Assembly (NCBI GenBank): GCA_040290295.1
Contig: PSMW01000002.1
Location: forward strand, 1-64,000
Origin: CAADGV01 sp040290295
GTDB taxonomy: Bacteria; Bacteroidota; Ignavibacteria; UBA10030; UBA6906
Length of the DNA: 64,000 nucleotides
Direction of reading: 5' to 3'
Under the pieces are notes generated by a model that saw only the letters and a program-made list of their open reading frames with translations, did no database searches and was not told where the DNA came from. Every line of letters begins with the position of its first letter. Position 1 is the first letter of the stretch. Positions 25,411 through 32,021 of this stretch are shown here, piece after piece. The position numbers and the translations under genes are program-made.

Positions 25411-26790
25411 TCACGTCAACTCAGGCGCAGCCGCCTGCACCACCGTTGATCCGAGGGCTGGATTCTTGGGTCGCACTGTTGCCGTTTCCGACGAGACAAT
25501 GGTCAACGCCGTCAAGACGATCATGATGATCATCGATATCATGACTTGGATGTAGTCGATCGCATTGCGCATCTTGTAGGATGTTTCTTTTTCATAATAC
25601 TCGGCAAGCTGCAATGCCGTGTTCTTCACTGTTCCGGTCTCTGCACCCGAGTGGAAACGGGAGAGCGCCGTTTTCGTGAACACGCCGCTCGTTTCGAAAG
25701 CCTCCGTAATGCCCGCCCCTTTCTGTGTCATCATCGGCAGAGCGATGGTCTTGATTTGGTGTTCCATATATTTGTTCCCGCACGCCTCTGCCGCCATGCG
25801 TATCACTTCGATGTTTTCGCCCGCGCCGCTGTAGAGCGCATAGAAGACGCGGCAGAAGATCTCGATGCTACTCTTGTGCATCAGCGAGCCGATAATCGGT
25901 ACTTTCCAAATATATTGGTCGAGAACGAAGCGCCCTTTCTCCGTCGTGAACCATTTCACTGCAATGATGGTGGGGATGATCGTTGCCAGGAGAATGATGC
26001 CAATGTTCGCCACCAAGAAGTCGCTGAGCGCCATCGTTGCTGCCGTCATTGGGGGCAGCTCGATGCCGAACTTTCGAAACAAACCTGCCGTCGCAGGAAA
26101 GATATAGCCGACGTAATACACCACAGCACCGAAGAGAACCACCAACGTAATGACCGGCATGATGAGCGCGCTTTTCAGATTCTTTTTGAATTCCGCCTGA
26201 CGCTCCAGGAATTTTGCCGTGCTTTCATAAATCTCCGCCATGTTGCCGCTCTTGGATGCCAGTCCCAACATATGCGCTGTGAATTTCCCAAGCACGGCTT
26301 CGTGTTTGATGAACGCTCGTTCGCTGTCCTTCCCTTGCTTCAGTTCCGCATTGATGTCCTTGATCGTTTCGCGCAGCGTCTTGTTCTGGATATCATTGAC
26401 CAGCAATTGCATGATCTCGTTGAACGGGAGCTTCTGCCGAATGAGATCGGCGCTGACGCGAACGAAGGTGACGATTTCCGTCGAAGGCGGCTTCGGTTTG
26501 AAATCGAACAAGCGTTTCTGTACCCGAATGACGCGATAGCCCATCTTCTGTAGCGCTTCCTCCACCTCACCCTTGGTGAACGCTTTCTGTTCGCCGGTGA
26601 TGGGCTTGTCGGTTCCACGCTGCACTTTGTACACCCACGTGGCACGTGGGATAACACTCACCACCTTGAATTTGCGTTGAGCCGCCATCTGCGCCGCCTT
26701 GCTTTTGGCTGTACGCAGTGAGTCAGCTTCCAACAATCCTTGGAGAGGTTTGCCGTCTGCGGTCAATCCTTCGATTCTATACTCAGGCAT
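25411..26790 (-). CDS. pilC: PilC/GspF-type inner-membrane platform protein
   Basis: 459 residues with the duplicated T2SSF domain: FVRVSADLIRQKLPFNEIMQLL in the first half and FCRVFYALYSGAGENIEVIRMA in the second. Three hydrophobic segments lie near residues 205-230, 255-278 and 418-440. The N-terminal ~60 residues (MPEYRIEGLTADGKPLQGLLEADS) match the usual pre-domain. The C-terminal tail past the last helix is longer and Pro/Ala-rich. PilC converts PilB ATPase motion into pilin polymerisation. It lies between the pilins and pilB, as in many T4P operons. Confidence 0.93.
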   Translation of the reverse strand: MPEYRIEGLTADGKPLQGLLEADSLRTAKSKAAQMAAQRKFKVVSVIPRATWVYKVQRGTDKPITGEQKAFTKGEVEEALQKMGYRVIRVQKRLFDFKPKPPSTEIVTFVRVSADLIRQKLPFNEIMQLLVNDIQNKTLRETIKDINAELKQGKDSERAFIKHEAVLGKFTAHMLGLASKSGNMAEIYESTAKFLERQAEFKKNLKSALIMPVITLVVLFGAVVYYVGYIFPATAGLFRKFGIELPPMTAATMALSDFLVANIGIILLATIIPTIIAVKWFTTEKGRFVLDQYIWKVPIIGSLMHKSSIEIFCRVFYALYSGAGENIEVIRMAAEACGNKYMEHQIKTIALPMMTQKGAGITEAFETSGVFTKTALSRFHSGAETGTVKNTALQLAEYYEKETSYKMRNAIDYIQVMISMIIMIVLTALTIVSSETATVRPKNPALGSTVVQAAAPELT

Positions 26791-26924
26791 AATGTTCTCC
26801 TTGCACTCAAGTCATTTCCTAACTGCAAAAGGCAAGCTCCCCCGACTCTCCCCTGCACGTCTTACTAAGTCCCCCACCTAGCAAAACTCAAGCGGATCAG
26901 TCGGAGGAGTTACCGGATTGTTTC

Positions 26925-26956
26925 TGCCGACGAGCAACCCGATCCTCGCGTCGGCA
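26925..26956 (-). other. Inverted repeat between pilin-like gene and pilC
   Basis: TGCCGACG and CGTCGGCA form an 8-bp stem with a 16-base loop, 15 bp after the stop of the downstream pilin-like gene. There is no T run, so it may be a processing or mRNA-stability element rather than a terminator. Confidence 0.35.
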
Positions 26957-26971
26957 CGTGATGCGAACCGC

Positions 26972-27376
26972 TTAGTTGAGCGTTTCCATGTACATGCTGT
27001 CGGGCCACACTGTCACTTGTACTTTAACCGGCGTCGTACCGTCGTTGCCGGTATTGAAGCCCGTCCCCGAAATCACCACCGATCCGACACCGGGTCCTAC
27101 AGGATCAGGCGTAAGTTGATACACGGCGTTGGAGTTGCTGGCGATTTTCGTAATGTGCGAAAGTGTCAAGCCGTTGAACGAATAGGCTCCGCCTCCCAAC
27201 ACTAATGGTCGGCGATAATACTTCTGCGCCTGCACAGCAAAGTGCACAAGGTCGTTCGAGATCGAATCCCGGTTCGCCGAGGCAGCTTGATCTTTGAACA
27301 TGCTCATCCCGACAGCCACCATGATGCCGATGAGCACCACCCCCACCACAATTAGCAAGAGCTGCTGCGATCCCAT
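26972..27376 (-). CDS. Atypical type IV pilin-like protein (paralogue 2)
   Basis: 134 residues beginning MGSQQLLLIVVGVV: a hydrophobic helix of about 23 residues starting at residue 5, then an amphipathic extension (FKDQAASANRDSISNDLV) and a small beta domain. The AQKYYRRP and LGGGAYSFNGL motifs are shared with the adjacent paralogue. Overall it resembles a pilin (long N-terminal helix plus globular head). However, there is no basic prepilin leader, no G-F/M cleavage site and no Glu at position 5. The start is fixed by GAAGGA eight bases before the ATG. No family name is certain. Confidence 0.8.
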   Translation of the reverse strand: MGSQQLLLIVVGVVLIGIMVAVGMSMFKDQAASANRDSISNDLVHFAVQAQKYYRRPLVLGGGAYSFNGLTLSHITKIASNSNAVYQLTPDPVGPGVGSVVISGTGFNTGNDGTTPVKVQVTVWPDSMYMETLN

Positions 27377-27479
27377 GTTGGTGTCCTTCCATTCAGTCCA
27401 CTGGGTAGTTCGACTCGATAGTGCACCGGTCAACGAAGATCGATAGCACCTGTCGGTTCACTTCCGTCATGAGAACGAT

Positions 27480-27505
27480 GCGGGCTTCCCGAAGGGGAAG
27501 CCCGC
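27480..27505. other. Strong hairpin between the two pilin-like genes
   Basis: A perfect 11-bp stem, GCGGGCTTCCC with GGGAAGCCCGC, with a 4-base loop, 17 bp downstream of the upstream pilin stop on the minus strand. No T run follows. It could act as a leaky terminator or a 3'-end stabiliser that sets unequal pilin levels. Confidence 0.6.
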
Positions 27506-27521
27506 TCGTTCGGCAAGCCGA

Positions 27522-27929
27522 TTAATTCAGCTGATTGACATACGTGCTGTCGGCAAACACATGCATCTGCACCTTGATGGGGTTGCCATCCGTCCCCTTC
27601 TCCACGCCGACACCTTGCAACACTACCTGGGTGGATGTCCCCGCCGTAATAATCGAGTAGGTGCCGTTGGCGTTGGATTTCTTGCTGGTTAGCTTGTACA
27701 GTCCTGGATCGTCAGCCGTCAAACCAACGAAGCTGTTGCCGCCGCCACCGAGCGCTTGCGGACGGCGATAGTACTGCTGCGCCCGCGCTGCAAGGTTGAC
27801 CAGGTCATTGGTCACCGCGTCGCGGTTTGCCGAGACGGCGTTGTCCTGGAACATCGTAATACCGACCGCTACTGCGATACCGACTACGATCACGCCGAGG
27901 ATGATCAAGAGAAGTTGTTGCTGGCCCAT
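27522..27929 (-). CDS. Atypical type IV pilin-like protein (paralogue 1, likely major subunit)
   Basis: 135 residues beginning MGQQQLLLIILGV, with a hydrophobic helix to about residue 27. A polar helix follows (FQDNAVSANRDAVTNDLVNL), then AQQYYRRP, LGGGGNSFVGL and a C-terminal beta region ending YVNQLN. It is clearly homologous to the next gene over its full length. The start is well supported: AGGAG lies seven to eight bases before the ATG, and no upstream in-frame start exists. Canonical prepilin features (charged leader, Gly before Phe/Met, Glu5) are missing. Placement before pilC/pilB/pilT argues it is the filament subunit; that is inference. Confidence 0.82.
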   Translation of the reverse strand: MGQQQLLLIILGVIVVGIAVAVGITMFQDNAVSANRDAVTNDLVNLAARAQQYYRRPQALGGGGNSFVGLTADDPGLYKLTSKKSNANGTYSIITAGTSTQVVLQGVGVEKGTDGNPIKVQMHVFADSTYVNQLN

Positions 27930-28018
27930 TGTGTAGCTCCTATGTTGATGAATGAAATGTGGATTGTTGAGTTTTGGTTTGTGCTACGCTTGTTTCCTGT
28001 GCTCTGTCGTGCTTTCGT

Positions 28019-28033
28019 TCAACCGATGTGCCA
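28019..28033 (-). promoter_or_regulatory. Sigma54-like element upstream of the pilin genes
   Basis: On the minus strand TGGCAC-A-TCGG-TTGA matches the -24 half of the sigma54 consensus well, but the -12 dinucleotide is GA instead of GC. It ends about 90 bases before the pilin ATG, a position suited to a separate pilin promoter. Confidence 0.3.
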
Positions 28034-28139
28034 AAGCCTTCACCGCCTGAAGCGGCTATTTCTCGGCTCTCTCTGAGTCATCGGCTACATGGAGAGGAAA
28101 CTTTAACACCTCGAAGGTCATTTCTTCAAAGCAAGAATT

Positions 28140-29981
28140 TCAATCGTTGGCCGTTGTCGAAACAACTTCCTCCAGGCTGGTGATACCTTTCTTCGTCAAT
28201 TCTAAACCCGAGCGGCGAAGCCTCCGCATGCCGTCCCTCATTGCTGCACGGGTGATTGCCTCCGTATCGATTCTCTCCCTGCTGTCCAAAATGATGTCGC
28301 GAATCTCTTGTGTGACATAGAGTGTCTCATGAATTGCCGTGCGTCCTTTGAAACCACCGACGCAGTGCATACAGCCCACAGGCTCGTACAGGTGCAGATC
28401 CGCGAGTTCCTCTTCGTTAAATCCGGCTTTCAACAAAGCAGGAGCACCGAGGGGTTTCCCCGGTTTCTTGCACTTCTCGCACAATTTTCGAACAAGGCGT
28501 TGCGCAACCACGATGTTCAGCGCCTGCGCGATCAGGAACGGCTCGACACCGATCTTGAACAAGCGCGACACGACGCTGGCTGCGTCGTTCGTGTGGAGCG
28601 TCGAAAACGTGAGATGACCCGTGTTGGCAAGTTTGATCGCAATATCTGCAGTGGTGCGGTCGCGTATTTCCCCCACCATAATGATATCGGGATCGTGACG
28701 CAGGATCGCTCGCATCGCATCGTCGAAGGAGAGTTTGTGGTTGAGTTTCACTTGTCGTGCTCCTTCCAAAAAATATTCGACCGGATCCTCGACCGTAATG
28801 GTGCACAGAGAAGGTTTCATCACCGAACGTAACGCAGCAACCAGGGTTGTGCTTTTGCCGCTGCCCGTCGGACCGGTCAAAATCACCATGCCGTGCGGTT
28901 TACTGATGGCATCTTTAAATCGCTCGAGAGAATACGCGTCCAAGCCAATGGTTTCGAGCGAGACCGAGGCATCGGCATCGCGTAAGATGCGAATCACCAT
29001 CGATTCGAACTTGCCCGTCAGTTCTTTCGAGATGACGGGAAGGATCGACATGCGAAAGCGGATGATCTGGTCGTCAACGACTTTTTGTGCGTGGCCATCT
29101 TGCGCAGCCATACGCTCGAAGCGATCCAAACCAAGCCCTCGACCTTTGACAACAGCGATAACGGCTTCTGCTCGCGTATCCTCGATGGTGTACCACTGTG
29201 TAAGTTGGCCATCGATGCGAAAGCTGATCTCCGTTCTTCTCACACCCTTCGGAACGATGTGAATATCGCTTGCCCCAACCCGCACCGCATCGATAAACAC
29301 ATTGTTGATGAGATTGACGAGCTGACTTCCTTCGATTTCGCGGTCGAGCAAGCTATCTAATTCTGCATCCGACTCTTCGATGACTGCTTCTCCCCCTGCT
29401 CCACCTGAGCCAGGATCTTTCTGCATTTGTGCTTGATGCCAGAGAAGATCCCAGTCGCTCTCCTTCATGTAGCAGATTTCGTGTTTCGGATAGGAAAATG
29501 CGCGAGCTACTTCTGCCACTTCACGATCGGTAGGATTGGGGGTTACCACCACCACTTTGTCGGGTTGTCCTTCAGCCGTTTCGAAAGGCAGCACCTTGTG
29601 ACGCATCGCCAGGCGATAGGCTGATGGCGAGAGAGCATCGATCATTTTCATCACTTGAGCACCATCGAAGCGTCGGAGGCTTCGTTCGTTGATGTCGATG
29701 ATGCGGAAGGAATAGAACAGTGCCAACTCACGCGCTAACACATCACGCGGAATCGCGTGTTGCTCGACAAGGAGATCGATAAGACGCCGTTTTTCCGTTC
29801 CTTTGTTTGTTTGAAGATAGGTCGATACCTCTGTGGCGATAGCATCGCTGAGAATATGATGACGAACAAGATGATCCAAAAACGCTGACGCATAACGCTT
29901 CTTTTGCACAGGCGAGCCTGCGAGTTTCAGCTCAGGAATCGTTGCAGTTCGTCCGTTGGGGGTGACTGATGGCGTTGACAT
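28140..29981 (-). CDS. Second PilB/GspE-type ATPase
   Basis: 613-residue paralogue of the ATPase at 23580, with the same domain order: N-terminal MshEN-type region, N2D (VRVGASDIHIVPKGV), Walker A GPTGSGKSTTL (from 370), Walker B HDPDIIMVGEIRD, FSTLHTND, tetracysteine CEKC / CMHC and an ITSLEEVVSTT end. It differs by a longer basic N-terminus and an acidic linker (GSGGAGGEAVIEESDAELD). All catalytic motifs are intact, so it is probably active. It lies 8 bp after the response regulator gene and 210 bp before the pilins. A dedicated role for one pilin or condition is possible but not shown. Confidence 0.92.
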   Translation of the reverse strand: MSTPSVTPNGRTATIPELKLAGSPVQKKRYASAFLDHLVRHHILSDAIATEVSTYLQTNKGTEKRRLIDLLVEQHAIPRDVLARELALFYSFRIIDINERSLRRFDGAQVMKMIDALSPSAYRLAMRHKVLPFETAEGQPDKVVVVTPNPTDREVAEVARAFSYPKHEICYMKESDWDLLWHQAQMQKDPGSGGAGGEAVIEESDAELDSLLDREIEGSQLVNLINNVFIDAVRVGASDIHIVPKGVRRTEISFRIDGQLTQWYTIEDTRAEAVIAVVKGRGLGLDRFERMAAQDGHAQKVVDDQIIRFRMSILPVISKELTGKFESMVIRILRDADASVSLETIGLDAYSLERFKDAISKPHGMVILTGPTGSGKSTTLVAALRSVMKPSLCTITVEDPVEYFLEGARQVKLNHKLSFDDAMRAILRHDPDIIMVGEIRDRTTADIAIKLANTGHLTFSTLHTNDAASVVSRLFKIGVEPFLIAQALNIVVAQRLVRKLCEKCKKPGKPLGAPALLKAGFNEEELADLHLYEPVGCMHCVGGFKGRTAIHETLYVTQEIRDIILDSRERIDTEAITRAAMRDGMRRLRRSGLELTKKGITSLEEVVSTTAND

Positions 29982-29988
29982 AGATTAC

Positions 29989-30372
29989 CTATGCATGACT
30001 GGAAGTCTGAAATTTTTCCAAGATCGAGAGGACTTCACTGACCGGCGCCGTTTTGCTGACGAAGAAATCCACGGACGAATCCCTCAACGCCTCCTGCGTG
30101 TATGGATCGTCGAAGCCCGACATGAAAATGAAGGGGAGGTCGGGTCTGCCTAAAAACTCTCGTACATAGCTATGGAACCGTACGCCATCCAACGTAGGCA
30201 TAAACACATCGGAGATAATTATATCCACCTGTTCATATTCGAACAGTTCCCGCGCCTGCTTCCCGTCTCGCGCCACCAGCAGTGTGTACCCATGCACTCC
30301 CAATAATTCCTGCATGACGTGAAGAAAATCTTCGTTGTCGTCAACCAACAGAACCTTCATAGTCGCGCTCAT
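29989..30372 (-). CDS. Single-domain response regulator
   Basis: 127-residue receiver domain: acidic pair in VLLVDDNED, phospho-acceptor Asp in IISDVFMP, Thr/Ser switch position in FIFMSGFDD and conserved Lys in FFVSKTAP. There is no output domain, so like PilG/PilH or CheY it would act through protein contact. It is the first gene of the pilus cluster, 8 bp before the PilB-like ATPase gene, suggesting phosphorylation-dependent control of pilus assembly (inference). No histidine kinase is in the window. ATG at 30372 is used; ATG at 30360 is preceded by GGATGA and is an alternative. Confidence 0.88.
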   Translation of the reverse strand: MSATMKVLLVDDNEDFLHVMQELLGVHGYTLLVARDGKQARELFEYEQVDIIISDVFMPTLDGVRFHSYVREFLGRPDLPFIFMSGFDDPYTQEALRDSSVDFFVSKTAPVSEVLSILEKFQTSSHA

Positions 30373-30411
30373 CCGATGTGGTAACCGTCTTTGGAAAAGA
30401 TGAGCTTGCAA

Positions 30412-30786
30412 AGGGCAAGCCAGATCGAGAACGGAAAACTGGCGCGTCTGCTTACGGCTTGACGGACGGGAAAATGGAAATTCCTACCGTAGATAGGTAC
30501 AATCTACTGAGGTGAATGCGGTAAGAGGGGCTTGAGGTTTGAGGTTTGGAAGTAAGCGGGCAGGTTTGGCATTCAAGGTTTGGAGGGATTGAATGGGCTT
30601 CGTCTATGGGGTGGGAGACTCGAGCTTTCAGAGAAATCTCACCACCATAAAAAAACACAGCAAGAGGCATTCAGGGCTGAACAGGGGAACATAAAACGGA
30701 TCTGAATGAGAGAACGGTAGTCGTTAGCTTCAGTGTAATGGTGCGGGGCGGAAACTTGCTTTGGGGTTAGCCTCTCGTGGTCGTCG
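30412..30786. other. Gene-free region with repeated heptamers upstream of the T4P cluster
   Basis: No credible gene is seen in these 375 bases. They hold four AGGTTTG heptamers starting at 30535, 30542, 30562 and 30576, and a palindrome GTAGAT-N7-ATCTAC at 30489-30507. Both lie upstream of the response regulator gene and may be regulatory. I found no convincing sigma70 promoter here. Confidence 0.5.
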
Positions 30787-30860
30787 TGGGCCCTGTAGGA
30801 CTCGAACCTACGACCGGCGGATTATGAGTCCGCTGCTCTAACCGACTGAGCTAAGGGCCC
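30787..30860 (-). tRNA. tRNA-Ile (CAU anticodon)
   Basis: A 74-base cloverleaf on the minus strand. The 7-bp acceptor stem begins GGGCCCT, the D-arm includes GCTCAGTCGGTTAGAGC, and the anticodon stem GCGGA / TCCGC encloses CTCATAA (anticodon CAT). The T-arm includes GTAGGTTCGAGTCCTAC, and the discriminator is A. No CCA is encoded. The CAT anticodon could be Met, but the sequence closely follows the bacterial minor isoleucine tRNA (TTAGCTCAG, GACTCATAATC), whose C34 is changed to lysidine by TilS to read AUA. Elongator and initiator Met types fit less well. Confidence 0.93.
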
Positions 30861-30883
30861 CCTGTTTGGCTTTTTGCAGAGAG

Positions 30884-30912
30884 AATATACCCAGAAGGTC
30901 GTCGAATCTCAA
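30884..30912 (-). promoter_or_regulatory. Sigma70-type promoter of the tRNA
   Basis: On the minus strand TTGAGA, a 17-bp spacer and TATATT, with the -10 about 23 bases before the tRNA 5' end. The spacing is right for a short-leader tRNA transcript. Confidence 0.75.
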
Positions 30913-30914
30913 GC

Positions 30915-30943
30915 TTGACTTAGAGTTCGAAATCCTCTAAATT
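30915..30943 (+). promoter_or_regulatory. Sigma70-type promoter of the zinc-ribbon gene
   Basis: TTGACT, a 17-bp spacer and TAAATT. It lies back to back with the tRNA promoter, two bases apart, and leaves a leader of about 85 bases before the ATG at 31036; bS21 may be co-transcribed. Confidence 0.65.
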
Positions 30944-31035
30944 AAAAATGAAAAATCGACAAACGCCTGCCTCATTCTACTGCATTGCTTCTGCGTGACA
31001 GGGTCTGGGTCGTCTTCACAAAGGAGGTTGCACTT

Positions 31036-31428
31036 ATGGCACGGGGAAAAAGCATTTCCCATTTTTGTTCGCATTGCGAGCGGGCAACGAAGATGGAGTT
31101 TGTCGGCACGGTCGAAAACCAGCCCGAGAAAAGCTGGTACCGTTGCACTCGTTGCCGACATGCAGTGTTGCTCGATGTAACCGAGTTACGCAAGAAGGAG
31201 GAATCTGCGAAGAAGAAAATCGAAAGGGCAGACTGCGTGGAATACCGACCGCAGGACTGTTACGCAATCGGGCAGGCAATCTTTCACACGGAATGGGATG
31301 ATGTAGGGAAGGTCATTTCAAAGGAAAAGACTTCAGGTGGAGCCTCGGCAATTGTCGTGTCGTTCGAACGACTTGGGGAACGCCGGCTGTTGGAGAATTT
31401 AGTCAGTAACGTAGAGAGTCCAGAATAA
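31036..31428 (+). CDS. Small zinc-ribbon protein with PcrA/UvrD-CTD-like (Tudor) domain
   Basis: 130 residues. The N-terminus has a four-Cys zinc ribbon (C11, C14, C37, C40). A charged linker (LRKKEESAKKKIERA) leads to a C-terminal beta domain, YAIGQAIFHTEWDDVGKVI...AIVVSFERLGERRLLEN, which resembles the RNA-polymerase-binding Tudor-like tail of PcrA/UvrD and CarD-type proteins. Function is unknown; binding to RNA polymerase or the ribosome is only an idea. AAAGGAGG lies eight bases before the ATG. It sits 38 bp before rpsU, which suggests a link to translation or transcription. Confidence 0.8.
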   Translation: MARGKSISHFCSHCERATKMEFVGTVENQPEKSWYRCTRCRHAVLLDVTELRKKEESAKKKIERADCVEYRPQDCYAIGQAIFHTEWDDVGKVISKEKTSGGASAIVVSFERLGERRLLENLVSNVESPE

Positions 31429-31450
31429 CGCAAACAGTCTGACCTTTTTG

Positions 31451-31460
31451 AAGGAGGTGA
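31451..31460 (+). promoter_or_regulatory. Extended Shine-Dalgarno of rpsU
   Basis: AAGGAGGTGA, six bases before the TTG start of rpsU. This is the longest anti-Shine-Dalgarno match I noticed in the window and may serve translational control by bS21 itself. Confidence 0.8.
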
Positions 31461-31466
31461 ATAAGC

Positions 31467-31661
31467 TTGGTCGGTATCGTCGTAGCAGAGAATGAGCCTA
31501 TTGATCGCGCCTTGAAGCGCTTCAAGAAAAAGTACGAGCGCTCGGGCGTGCTCAAGGAGTTCAAGAAAAGAGCCTACTTCACAAAGCCCTCCGTCAAAAA
31601 GAGAATGAAGAAAGTCAAGGCTATCCGGCGCGCACAGCGTACACTCGCCGAACAGATGTAA
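31467..31661 (+). CDS. rpsU: 30S ribosomal protein bS21
   Basis: 64-residue basic ribosomal protein: MVGIVVAENEPIDRALKRF, then Lys/Arg-rich helices (KRAYFTKPSVKKRMKKVKA), typical of bS21, which sits near the 3' end of 16S rRNA and affects initiation. The start codon is TTG. It follows AAGGAGGTGA, a ten-base perfect match to the canonical anti-Shine-Dalgarno, with a 6-base spacer; this decides the start. A weak start with a very strong site resembles the self-controlled rpsU of Bacteroidota. It is probably co-transcribed with the zinc-ribbon gene. Confidence 0.95.
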   Translation: MVGIVVAENEPIDRALKRFKKKYERSGVLKEFKKRAYFTKPSVKKRMKKVKAIRRAQRTLAEQM

Positions 31662-31690
31662 AAGCAAAAAACCCGCACCAAGTGCGGGTT
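31661..31690 (-). terminator. Rho-independent terminator of the histone-like gene
   Basis: AACCCGCAC and GTGCGGGTT form a 9-bp stem with a 3-base loop. On the minus strand it is followed by TTTTGCTTTT, so it ends the histone-like gene. It also lies just after rpsU and may act weakly on the plus strand. Confidence 0.8.
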
Positions 31691-31763
31691 ACTCGCTTCC
31701 TTGAGCGTAGCTCCTTGACCCTCCCACCGCAGTCCAAGGCAAGCCTCTTCTGCCGGAATCCGC

Positions 31764-31970
31764 TCATGTGGTTGGTGTAGAAGACTGCTCGGTCTTGGCT
31801 TGAGCCTTGATCTCCTGCACCTCTTTGCGGATCTCCTGAGCTTTTCGTTTAAGTTCGTTCATCGCTTTACGAACTCGTGTGCCAGCGGATTTATTCCCCT
31901 TGTCATAGAACTTCACGAAGTCCTTCTCGAAGCTATCGACGAGGTCACGCAGTTCCTGAAGTCGGCTCAT
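31764..31970 (-). CDS. Histone H1-like nucleoid protein (Hc1 family)
   Basis: 68-residue Lys-rich protein: MSRLQELRDLVDSFEKDFVKFYDKGNKSAGTRVRKAMNELKRKAQEIRKEVQEIK, then a polar tail. The GNKSAGTRVRK core is diagnostic of the short Hc1/histone H1-like proteins common in Bacteroidota and Chlorobiota, thought to bind DNA and compact the nucleoid. GGAGGT lies six bases before the ATG. It is a single gene with its own terminator, between rpsU (convergent) and the deoxyhypusine synthase-like gene upstream (52 bp). Confidence 0.9.
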   Translation of the reverse strand: MSRLQELRDLVDSFEKDFVKFYDKGNKSAGTRVRKAMNELKRKAQEIRKEVQEIKAQAKTEQSSTPTT

Positions 31971-32021
31971 AACTTACCTCCATTGAATGTGTTGATGGAT
32001 TGGCGGCAATCCGCCCGTTTA

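Noticed and set aside
23031..25526. An 831-codon open frame on the plus strand
   Set aside because: It lies antisense to pilB and part of pilT, has a low-complexity, His/Arg-rich composition and no ribosome binding site. The minus-strand genes have full family motifs.
27930..28139. A c-di-GMP (GEMM) riboswitch ahead of the pilin genes
   Set aside because: The leader lacks the conserved GEMM core and tetraloop-receptor elements. Only small hairpins and the sigma54-like box are visible.
30787..30860. Reading the CAT-anticodon tRNA as elongator or initiator methionine tRNA
   Set aside because: Acceptor, D-arm and anticodon arm follow the lysidine-type tRNA-Ile pattern more closely, and initiator features (C1-A72 mismatch, GGG/CCC anticodon stem) are absent.
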